The position numbers and the translations under genes are program-made. The notes under the pieces were generated by a model. That model did not search any database and was not told the DNA's origin. It saw only the letters and a program-made list of their open reading frames with translations. From the NCBI GenBank assembly GCA_009937085.1, contig JAACDD010000110.1, forward strand, positions 1 to 12,088: 12,088 nt of DNA, given 5' to 3'. Below, piece by piece: positions 1 to 7,307 of this stretch. Position 1 is the stretch's first letter, and each line of letters opens with the position of its first letter. This DNA is from Bacteroidota bacterium. GTDB lineage: Bacteria; Bacteroidota; Bacteroidia; Flavobacteriales; Flavobacteriaceae.

Positions 1-246
1 ACCTCTTGGTCCATATACTAAGTCAGCAACAAAACCAGACTTCTCACCTTCGTAAGAAAGTACAATGTTAGCCATACCTAAAGCAAATCCGTTTAGATTA
101 GCAAAAGATGTACCAGGAGCAAACTCAGTGCTTCTATAATACGTGTCTACTGTACCAGAAACACTGAAAGTAGGTGCTTCTTGCGCTTGCATCGTGCTAA
201 AACACATTAAAGCTATAAGTAAGGTGAATAAAAATTTAATTTTCAT
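1..246 (-). CDS. Outer-membrane beta-barrel (porin-like) protein, N-terminal fragment
   Basis: The reading frame opens at an ATG (244-246, complement) and stays open to the window edge, giving 82 residues; the rest lies outside. It begins with a clear Sec signal peptide (MKIKFLFTLLIALMCFSTMQ) with likely cleavage around the AQ-EAP site. The mature part contains alternating hydrophobic strand-like segments (FSVSGTVDTYY, FALGMANIVLSYEG, GFVADLVYGPRG), as expected for the first strands of a barrel. From memory the start resembles the Bacteroidota OmpL-like/BBP2 porin proteins, often found beside ammonium transporter genes; that neighbour is not visible here, so the family name is an inference. 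The gene diverges from the SMP-30-type gene across an AT-rich spacer. The start is well supported by the signal peptide directly after it. Confidence 0.7.
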   Translation of the reverse strand, partial: MKIKFLFTLLIALMCFSTMQAQEAPTFSVSGTVDTYYRSTEFAPGTSFANLNGFALGMANIVLSYEGEKSGFVADLVYGPRG

Positions 247-331
247 AATTGTTTAGTTTAATTAAAGCGTAAAATTATGTTAAAATTTTAAATAAAGTGT
301 TAAAAATCACATGAAAGGTGTAAATCAATTG

Positions 332-375
332 GTAAAATTGACATAAAAAAGGGTTTTTTTTGAGGGTCATTTTAC
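332..375. promoter_or_regulatory. Extended inverted repeat in the divergent spacer
   Basis: The arms GTAAAATTGAC (332-342) and GTCATTTTAC (366-375) are complementary over ten pairs with one bulged T. They enclose a second symmetric element, A6 (345-350), GGG, then T8 (354-361). It lies 86 bases upstream of the porin-like start and 133 bases upstream of the SMP-30-type start. It could be an operator, a 5' leader hairpin of the leftward transcript, or chance in AT-rich DNA. No protein-binding family could be assigned. Confidence 0.3.
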
Positions 376-437
376 AGTTCCCCTTCGATAAATTATCATT
401 TGTAGTCAATATTGTAAGAAATATCATACAATTGTAC

Positions 438-452
438 GTAAACTACGTTTAC
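438..452. promoter_or_regulatory. Candidate operator GTAAAC-N3-GTTTAC
   Basis: A perfect 6+6 inverted repeat with a three-base spacer (GTAAAC TAC GTTTAC) ends 55 bases before the SMP-30-type start codon. That is a suitable place for a dimeric transcription factor acting on this gene. No canonical TAnnTTTG box was found in the spacer on the plus strand, so its position relative to the promoter is unknown. The link to regulation is inferred from symmetry and position only. Confidence 0.3.
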
Positions 453-507
453 ATGTCAAATATTATCCATAATCCTTATATATTGTAGCAAATTTCATTT
501 TCTAATC

Positions 508-1500
508 ATGCTTACTAAATCGGAATCCTTTCTAATTACAGTTTTATGTTTTGTTATCCATATGGGTGTTGTGCAAGCACAAATAAGCCCATCAGTAGAA
601 CGAATTGATCCTAAACTTGATTTATATATAGATAAGGATGCTACAGTTGAAGTCATTGCAGAGGGGTTTAAATGGTCCGAAGGCCCTGTTTGGGTAGCTG
701 CATTAGATGCCCTATTGTTCTCAGATGTACCAAATAATAAGGTGTACAGTTGGAGCGAAGCAAACGGGTTACAGCTTTTCCTCTCGCCAAGTGGCTATAC
801 AGGAATTACGCCAAGCACTAAAAAAAGTGGCTCAAACGGCTTAACTTTAGATTCAGAAGGAAATTTGGTGCTATGCATGCAAGGCGATAGACGAATTGCC
901 AAGCTTAGCAGTTGGAATGAAAAAGGTTTTTCTACAGTTGTAGATTCGTATGAAGGAAAACGTTTTAACAGCCCTAATGATCTCGTATATGCCAAAAATG
1001 GAGATTTGTATTTCACAGACCCTCCTTATGGGCTAAAAGGCTCAGATGACCCGTTGAGAGAGCTCTCTTTTAACGGGGTATTTAAACATACCCCTTCTGG
1101 TGAACTCTCATTGCTTATTGATGACCTAACCGCACCCAATGGGATTGCCATTTCTAACAATCAGAAAACGTTATACGTTACGATTTCCGACCGCAGTTAT
1201 CCTCGTATAATGGCCTATGATATTACTGCTACGGGTGTTGCAAACCCGCGCGTATTTTTTGATGGAACAGCACTCATTTCAAAAGGAAAAGGAAATTTCG
1301 ATGGGTTAAAAATTCATCCCTCGGGGGTAATTTTTTCAACAGGCCCTGGCGGCGTTTTAGTATTTAGCCCCGACGGAACGCATTTAGGGACTGTTCATAC
1401 GGATCAACGTACAGCAAACTGTGCATTTGACGCAGACTTTACCTATTTATACATGACAACGCATAGCCTTTTAACACGTATCAAGCTTGTGAAGCCATAA
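508..1500 (+). CDS. Secreted SMP-30/gluconolactonase/LRE-family beta-propeller hydrolase
   Basis: This 330-residue protein has a signal peptide (residues 1 to about 24, ending VVQAQ), so it is exported to the periplasm or beyond. The remainder matches the SMP-30/gluconolactonase family, six-bladed propellers that hydrolyse sugar lactones or related esters around one divalent metal. Recognisable family motifs in order are SEGPVW (57-62), LLFSDVPNNKVYSW (69-82), GSNGLTLDSEGNLV (108-121), FNSPNDLVY (153-161), LYFTDPPYGL (167-176), APNGIAIS (209-216) and FDGLKIHPSG (264-273). The expected metal ligands are present: E58, N157, N211 and D265. Length is normal for a secreted member. The substrate cannot be deduced. 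It stands alone, diverging from the porin-like gene and converging on the receptor gene with 34 bases between the stop codons and no obvious terminator there. Gluconolactonase is the common database label, but many relatives act on other lactones. Confidence 0.88.
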   Translation: MLTKSESFLITVLCFVIHMGVVQAQISPSVERIDPKLDLYIDKDATVEVIAEGFKWSEGPVWVAALDALLFSDVPNNKVYSWSEANGLQLFLSPSGYTGITPSTKKSGSNGLTLDSEGNLVLCMQGDRRIAKLSSWNEKGFSTVVDSYEGKRFNSPNDLVYAKNGDLYFTDPPYGLKGSDDPLRELSFNGVFKHTPSGELSLLIDDLTAPNGIAISNNQKTLYVTISDRSYPRIMAYDITATGVANPRVFFDGTALISKGKGNFDGLKIHPSGVIFSTGPGGVLVFSPDGTHLGTVHTDQRTANCAFDADFTYLYMTTHSLLTRIKLVKP

Positions 1501-1534
1501 AACACCACCGCTAAAATTAGTTGTTGCATTGGGA

Positions 1535-3991
1535 CTAAAACTCTCGTTTACCAAACTCGCTGTCAATAAATTTGGATTTATTTTTCCCGTTTTTAAAGAT
1601 ATAAGACAGGTTTAACACAATCATATCTACTTCGTAGATATAGTTGGTTGTGGTATAAAATTCATCTGCTCGCCAGGTGGTAATACGCTGTTCGTTTGTG
1701 TTTAAAAGCCCCATGTCTATGTTCAACCATTGCAGCGTGGCCTTGAGTCTGTTGTCCAAAAACGATTTTTGAAACGTCAAATTTGGGGTGTAATATCTCG
1801 AATCTTCTCCTTGTGCAGTCACCCTGTCCGACAAATAGTTAAATGTAAATTGTAAAGAAGCATTCTTCCAAAACGACTACGTGGAATTTGCATTTAGGCT
1901 AAAAATAGTTGCGTTGGTGTTTATAGGCCTGTTGTCAAAAGAACCTTTAAGCGCATATCGATATACATTTGCTCCTATGAAATTCCGCCATTTATTTGTT
2001 GGTTTTAGCTGAGCACCAAGTTCAATCCCAACCGTCTTTGCACTTCCCACATTAGAGTAAATACGATTTAAAATACTGTCGTTATAGACGGTATTTACTC
2101 TGTTAACTACATGTTGCGTGTTTCTAAAATACGCCGTAGCAAACACAGTGTGTTTCCCCAGTTTTGTGTCAACGCCAAGCTCAATCAAATCAATAAATTC
2201 TGGCTTTAGATTTGGATCGCCTTGTTCCAAGGTTTCGGAGTGTTCACGCTCCGGAAACGGATTCATTTTAAAAGTCGTGGTGCGTTCTACACGTTTGCTG
2301 TACGCCATCTTAACTTTTGTGTTGTCATCTACCGCATACTGAACAGATGCCGATGGATACGCTTTGGTAAAATCGTAGTACAGTTTATCATCTACTGTAT
2401 TGGCTTTGTCTTTTAGCACAAGTGTTCTATCCATGGCTTCTACGCGAACGCCTGCGCTATAACTAAACGCTCCTTCTGTAGCCGAAAACTGCCCATACAC
2501 AGCGTGTATTTCTCGTGTTAAATTCACCTCGCTCGAAAAGGCTGGAACCAACACAAATGGGTCACTAAAGTTGGTACGACGCTCATACACAAAATCTCCC
2601 GTGTGGTCCAAGTTGCGGTATTGATAGCCCACTTCTACTTTTCCATTTTTTAATGGAATAGCATAATCCAGTTGTGTACGTACGCCATACAGCGGATTAT
2701 CGTTTGTGTTGTATTCGTCTTGAAAAAGCACACTGTTGTCTGGGTGACCTAAGTTTTGATTTACAGTTGGACCGCCTAAAAGTGTGTACTCATATAAGAA
2801 AGATAAAGACAACTTCGATTTGTTCTGAAACGTAAGTGCATAATCAATATTCCCTAAAGCAAAATCACTTTTTCGTTCGCGTAAGTTGTGATTGAAATAC
2901 GGGTCGGAAGCAATTTTTGTAGTGCTTCCATAGGGATTGATTTTATGATTGTCGTAGTACACAATATCTGCCAATCGTTTTTTAGAACGCTTTCCCGCAA
3001 AAAATCCAATCGATAAGGCACTTTTGGTGTTGGGCGTATACTCTAGGGTAAATCGTCCGTTGTAATTTGTTTCATCAAAACTGCGCTCACCTGTTGAGGG
3101 AAAACGTGTAAATACATCATCAATTACGGTAAAAACATCGCCTTCGCGTCTGCCGCCTTTGTCGTTTCTAAGGTAATTTGCTCCAAAGGAAACATTCCAT
3201 TTATCTGTTGTGATATTATAGGTTGCGTCTGTACCATAGCGTTGGTGCGCTTTGTCGTTCCCGTACGTTTCTATAGATGGCAATCCAGATTTTACATTCA
3301 ATTGCCCGTAAGCACCATTGATGCTTCCTTTTTTTGTAATAAGATTGACAAGGCCAGAAGTTCCATCTGGATCGTATTTGGCAGAGGGAGCTGTGATAAG
3401 CTCAACAGACTGTATGGCATTTGCAGGAAGTTGCGCCATTAGACTACTTGCATCTCCTTGAATAGGTTTTCCATTTAGGAGCACCAAAAATCCCGAATTT
3501 CCACGAACGCTAATATGGCCTTGCGCATCAACGCTTACTGATGGAAGTTGGCGTATAACATCTTCCGCTGTTCCGCCTTGGGCGCTTTTAAACGCATCAG
3601 CCGCATATACCTGACGGTCAATTTTGTTTAGTACCGTTGCCGTTTCTCCAGTTACTGTTACTTCGTTTAGTGTATTTCCCAATTGAAGCGCAATAGTCCC
3701 CAAATCTGTTTTCGCAGTACTAGTAACACGCACATTTTGAATAGTTACTTTTTGATAGCCTAAAAAAGAACTTTCCACGCGATACATACCGCTGTTGATG
3801 TTGTCAATAGAAAAAATCCCTTCAGCATTGGTAACAACCCCCGAAACTAAGGCTTCGGTGTTTTCATCGAATACTACAACAGTGGCGTATTCAAGCGGGT
3901 TGTTTTGTGCGTCGGTAACGGCTCCTGTGAGTTGAGCATTTGAGTGATGATTTACAGTAAAAATCATCAAGAAAACGATAGCGTATTTCAT
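1535..3991 (-). pseudogene. TonB-dependent receptor / outer-membrane beta-barrel family protein interrupted by an in-frame TAG
   Basis: Read through, the frame spans 818 codon positions with a single internal stop at codon 705. In order it shows a signal peptide (1 to about 19, ending SNAQ), a carboxypeptidase-regulatory-like domain (about 21-105: LTGAVTDAQNNPLEYATVVV), a TonB plug domain (about 117-222, with VIRQLPSVSVDAQGHISVRG and APSAKYDPDGTSGLVNLITKK split by the NGKPIQG loop), and a long barrel resembling the PF14905-type family. After the TAG the same frame continues for 113 codons with convincing barrel sequence and ends DSEFGKREF, the usual C-terminus of this family with its terminal Phe. 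No base insertion or deletion is needed, so the lesion looks like one nonsense substitution. The truncated 704-residue product would lack about the last four strands and the C-terminal strand recognised during membrane insertion, so it should not be functional unless the stop is suppressed or is a sequence error. There is no SusD partner, so this is not a Sus-type uptake pair; the ligand is unknown. It lies 46 bases downstream of the sulfur enzyme gene on the same strand. Confidence 0.87.
1877..1879 (-). other. Internal amber codon in the TonB-dependent receptor gene
   Basis: The codon TAG on the minus strand (CTA on plus) sits between ...NANST and SFWKNASLQF, in the same frame as both flanks. 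Single-base changes could have made it from Tyr, Trp, Gln, Lys, Glu, Ser or Leu codons; Tyr (TAT or TAC) would suit an aromatic barrel position, which is an inference. There is no frame change and no inserted DNA at the site. Confidence 0.9.
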
Positions 3992-4037
3992 TGATAAAAC
4001 GAGTCGAAATGTTAAAATTTTAGGTGTGAATATAGCA

Positions 4038-5447
4038 TTATAATGTGGAAGGACAGACGTAATCCGTCACTTCAATTTTGGCGTCTTTTATGGCTTTAAA
4101 CCCACCAGCGACATCAATTAAATTATGTATTCCACGGCTTTTCAATATCGATGCTGCAATGACACTTCGGTAGCCTCCCGCGCAGTGAACATAGCATACA
4201 CCATTTGATGGAAATTCAGCCAGATGATTGTTTAGAAAACTCAGTGGTGTATTTTGTGCGCTTGGGATATGTTCTGAACTATATTCTGAGTCTTTGCGTA
4301 CGTCAAACACGGATATGTTTTCACTTTTCAAGGCTTCTTTAAGTTCAGAAGCTGGAATAGAAGTTATGGTATCCACTTCTTTATTGGCAGCTTGCCACGC
4401 CTCAAATCCCCCTTTGAGATAGCCAAGCGTATTGTCAAAACCTACACGTGAAAGTCGGGTAACTGCTTCTTCTTCTCGGCCTTCAGGGGTTATTAATAAA
4501 ATGGGTTGCTTTACATCGGCAATAAGCGCACCTACCCAAGGGGCAAACCCACCATCGAGCCCAATAAAAATGGAGCGCGGAATATGCCCTTTTACAAAGT
4601 CGTTTTGATGCCTTACGTCTAGCACAACGGCACCCGTTTCGTTGGCAGCAACTTCAAAAGCTTCCGCAGAAAGTGCATGCGTTCCTTGTGCAATTACTTC
4701 ATCCAAATCTGCATAGCCTTCTTTATTCATTTTTACATTAAGCGGAAAATACTGCGGAGGAGGCAGTAACCCGTCTGTAACTTCTTTAATGAATTCGTCC
4801 TTAGTCATATCAGCACGAAGTGCGTAATTCATTTTTTTCTGATTTCCGAGTGTGTCTACCGTTTCTTTCATCATATTTTTACCACAAGCAGAACCTGCGC
4901 CATGCGCGGGATACACAATCACATCGTTTGCCAAAGGCATAATTTTGGTGCGTAAACTTTCAAAAAGTGTTCCTGCCAAATCTTCTTGGGTCATGTGAGC
5001 CGCTTTTTGTGCCAAGTCTGGCCGACCTACATCTCCCAAAAATAAAGTATCTCCTGTAAAAATAGCATGGTCTTTCCCATCAGCATCACGAAGTAAATAC
5101 GTGGTACTTTCCATAGTATGCCCTGGCGTGTGGATTACAACAATAGTAGCATTGCCCAATGGAAATTCTTGTCGGTCGGAGGCAATAATAGCATCAAAAC
5201 TTGGATTGGCATTTGGTCCAAAAATGATGGGTGCTCCCGTTTGCTTTGCAAGCGTTAGGTGACCACTCACAAAATCGGCATGGAAATGTGTTTCAAAAAC
5301 ATATTTTACGCTGGCATTGTCCCTATCGGCACGTTCCAAATAGGGTGCTGTTTCTCGTAGCGGGTCAATGATAGCCACTTCGCCCTCACTTTCAATATAA
5401 TATGCGCCTTGCGCCAAGCATCCGGTGTATAACTGTTCTACGGTCAT
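4038..5447 (-). CDS. CstB-like persulfide dioxygenase fused to two rhodanese domains
   Basis: This 469-residue cytoplasmic protein (no signal peptide) has three parts. Residues 1 to about 235 are a metallo-beta-lactamase fold of the ETHE1/persulfide dioxygenase type: THFHAD (H54, H56, D58), PGHT (H110), TGDTLFLGDVGRPDL (D133) and YPAHG (H182). H54, H110 and D133 correspond to the mononuclear iron ligands known in this family. Residues about 260-355 are a first rhodanese fold (VLDVRHQNDFVKGHIP, GYLKGGFEAW) whose active-site position reads LITPEGRE with no cysteine, so it is probably catalytically dead. Residues about 362-465 are a second rhodanese with an intact loop HCAGGYRS, catalytic C422. 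This dioxygenase, pseudo-rhodanese, rhodanese order is that of Staphylococcus CstB, which oxidises persulfides to sulfite and generates thiosulfate. The gene follows the SulP transporter after 40 bases, supporting a joint role in sulfane-sulfur handling. No CstR-like repressor gene is nearby. The start is firm because MTVEQLYTGCLAQGAYYI is the typical family N-terminus. Confidence 0.9.
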   Translation of the reverse strand: MTVEQLYTGCLAQGAYYIESEGEVAIIDPLRETAPYLERADRDNASVKYVFETHFHADFVSGHLTLAKQTGAPIIFGPNANPSFDAIIASDRQEFPLGNATIVVIHTPGHTMESTTYLLRDADGKDHAIFTGDTLFLGDVGRPDLAQKAAHMTQEDLAGTLFESLRTKIMPLANDVIVYPAHGAGSACGKNMMKETVDTLGNQKKMNYALRADMTKDEFIKEVTDGLLPPPQYFPLNVKMNKEGYADLDEVIAQGTHALSAEAFEVAANETGAVVLDVRHQNDFVKGHIPRSIFIGLDGGFAPWVGALIADVKQPILLITPEGREEEAVTRLSRVGFDNTLGYLKGGFEAWQAANKEVDTITSIPASELKEALKSENISVFDVRKDSEYSSEHIPSAQNTPLSFLNNHLAEFPSNGVCYVHCAGGYRSVIAASILKSRGIHNLIDVAGGFKAIKDAKIEVTDYVCPSTL

Positions 5448-5487
5448 TTGATTTAATTAGGAGTGTAAAATTATAATTTATATCGCA

Positions 5488-7215
5488 TCAATCTTCGCTT
5501 TTGGTTTGAAGCGAAATTTTTTCTTGCAAATTTGTTTTAGGTGTTTTTTTGGTTGCAAACTCGTAGGCTTCATTTGTGTTAACAAAGAAGTTTTCACGCC
5601 CAATTAGCCCAATTAATTTTGATTTTTTGATGATATCTCGTGTAGGTCCAATCAGCTCCGAAAACAATACTGTTATGTCTTGTTGTTGCAATTCTGTAAT
5701 CAGGTTTTCAAGCATAAACACGGCACTACTGTCTATGTAATTAATAGGATCCGATTTGATGATAATTGTTGTTGGGGGTGTTTGTTGTTGTGCTATGGCA
5801 GCCAGTAATTCGGACTTAAAATAGTCTTTATTGCCGAAGTACAATTGCGCATCAAAGCGTAGAATAAGCACCTCAGCGTTTGGCTCAATATCTTCTTTAA
5901 ATCTGTTTATATTTCTAAAATAAGACGTGCCTTTTATCCTTCCCAATATAGCAACATGCGGTTTAGAAGTTCGGTACACCATAAGCAACAACGCCAATAA
6001 GGTTCCAAATAAAATACCTTCAGTAATGCCCACAAAAAGTGTCAGTAAAAAGGTTACGTTGAGCAATATAAACTCATCTTTTCGAGTCTTAAGAAGTTGT
6101 AACGGATATTGTACGTCAACCAATCCGAAAACGGCAACCAAAATTATGGCGGCCAACACGGCGCTGGGTAAATAATAAAATAAAGGCGTTAAAAACAAGA
6201 GGGTAAGCGCAACGATAATAGCACTTACAAGGCTAGCTAGCCCTGTTTTGGCACCACTTAAATCGTTAATGGCTGTTCGGGTAAAACTTCCTGTAGTAGG
6301 ATATGATTTAAAAAATGCGCCTGCAATATTTGCCGTCCCTAATGCGATTAATTCTTGATTTGGTCTAAGCGGATTCTTATGCTTATTTTCCATGACTTTG
6401 GCAACCGACATGGCTTCCATAAACGCAATAAGCGCTAAGGTTAATGCAATGGGAAAGAGGTCTTTAAGCATCAAAAAATCAAGTTCGGGCAACGTAAAAG
6501 TGGGAAGTCCTTTTGGAATTTCAGCAACAATTTCTACCCCTTTTGCATCAAGCTTAAATATAATTACAGCCAAAATGCCAAGCACCACAACCATTAATGC
6601 CGCAGGGATTCGTTTGCTAATTTTTCGTAAGATTAGAATAAGTATAATGGCAATTACGCCAACGCTCAGCGCATATACATTAAGCTGATTAAATTCTTTG
6701 GCAATGGCCGTAAGGATGTGTTGAATTTTGCTATTCCTCCCAACCTCAATTCCAAGTAAATGCCCAAGTTGACTACAACCAATAATCAATGCGGCTGCGG
6801 AGGTAAATCCACTAATTACAGGAGTTGATAAAAAATTCACCAAGAACCCCATTTTGAGTACACCAAGCACCACTTGAATACACCCCACAAACAAGGCCAA
6901 AACAATTGCCATAGCAATGTAGGTGTCTATACCCGAAATGGATAGTGCACCCAAACCTGCCGCTACCAAAAGCGAATCCATGGCTACGGGCCCTACATTT
7001 AGCTGTGGTGAGGTTCCCATAAGCGCATAAATCAGTTGTGGCATTAGCGCAGCATAAAGCCCGTAAACAGGCGGAAGCCCCGCTATCATGGCGTACGCCA
7101 TGCTTTGCGGAATGAGCATAACACCAACCGTGAAACCAGCTGAAAGGTCTCCAGCAATAAAAGCCTTTTTATAGTTTGGCAACCAAGAAAGTATGGGAAA
7201 TAAACGCTTCATCAT
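5488..7215 (-). CDS. SulP-family inorganic anion transporter with C-terminal STAS domain
   Basis: The 575-residue inner-membrane protein starts WLPNYKKAFIAGDLSAGFTV (11-30) followed by GVMLIPQSMAYAMIAGLPPV (31-50), the typical SulP/SLC26 first segments. Further family landmarks are LNVGPVAMDSLLVA (72-85), TPVISGFTSAAALIIG (131-146) and YPTTGSFTRTAIND (305-318). About a dozen hydrophobic segments extend to residue 415. A cytoplasmic STAS domain follows (about 435-555), with the strand and helix element INYIDSSAVFMLENLI (491-506). Members move sulfate or other oxyanions. Pairing with the persulfide dioxygenase just downstream (40-base gap) favours a sulfur oxyanion, but direction and substrate are inferred. 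Two adjacent ATG codons (7215 and 7212) are possible starts; either gives the same protein within one residue. A strong Bacteroidota-type promoter box lies just upstream. Confidence 0.93.
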   Translation of the reverse strand: MMKRLFPILSWLPNYKKAFIAGDLSAGFTVGVMLIPQSMAYAMIAGLPPVYGLYAALMPQLIYALMGTSPQLNVGPVAMDSLLVAAGLGALSISGIDTYIAMAIVLALFVGCIQVVLGVLKMGFLVNFLSTPVISGFTSAAALIIGCSQLGHLLGIEVGRNSKIQHILTAIAKEFNQLNVYALSVGVIAIILILILRKISKRIPAALMVVVLGILAVIIFKLDAKGVEIVAEIPKGLPTFTLPELDFLMLKDLFPIALTLALIAFMEAMSVAKVMENKHKNPLRPNQELIALGTANIAGAFFKSYPTTGSFTRTAINDLSGAKTGLASLVSAIIVALTLLFLTPLFYYLPSAVLAAIILVAVFGLVDVQYPLQLLKTRKDEFILLNVTFLLTLFVGITEGILFGTLLALLLMVYRTSKPHVAILGRIKGTSYFRNINRFKEDIEPNAEVLILRFDAQLYFGNKDYFKSELLAAIAQQQTPPTTIIIKSDPINYIDSSAVFMLENLITELQQQDITVLFSELIGPTRDIIKKSKLIGLIGRENFFVNTNEAYEFATKKTPKTNLQEKISLQTKSED

Positions 7216-7223
7216 CAGTGAAA

Positions 7224-7256
7224 CAAAAGTAATACAATTACGGTTGTATATATCAA
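7224..7256 (-). promoter_or_regulatory. Bacteroidota-type promoter of the SulP/CstB-like operon
   Basis: On the minus strand the -7 box TACTTTTG (7231 to 7224) matches the consensus TAnnTTTG exactly, and a -33-like TTG (7256 to 7254) lies 22 bases upstream, within the flavobacterial spacing range as I recall it. The box ends only 8 bases before the ATG at 7215, so the transcript would have an almost absent leader. No Shine-Dalgarno sequence is present, which is normal in this phylum. Confidence 0.55.
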
Positions 7257-7276
7257 TTGGCGAATGCGTTGTAAAA

Positions 7277-7301
7277 GCCCTGTATTGTTAAAAAAAAGGG
7301 C
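7277..7301 (-). terminator. Possible weak terminator after the ABC-F gene
   Basis: On the minus strand GCCCT (7301 to 7297) pairs with AGGGC (7281 to 7277) around a 15-base T-rich loop, followed by TTTT (7276 to 7273). It begins 6 bases after the ABC-F stop and precedes the SulP promoter, so it would separate the two transcripts. The stem is only five pairs, so confidence is limited. Confidence 0.35.
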
Positions 7302-7307
7302 GTTCTA

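Noticed and set aside
1501..1534. A terminator between the converging SMP-30-type and receptor genes
   Set aside because: Only a trivial CTAAAATTAG palindrome is present, with no GC stem and no T run.
1535..1834. A separate small leftward gene downstream of the receptor
   Set aside because: It is the C-terminal barrel end of the receptor, in the same frame and separated only by the TAG at 1877-1879. Its apparent start is a TTG inside the barrel.
1877..1879. Pyrrolysine or programmed recoding at the amber codon
   Set aside because: No stem-loop or slippery sequence was recognised beside it, pyrrolysine is not known to me in this lineage, and such receptors have no catalytic need for a special residue. 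A point mutation or error is simpler.
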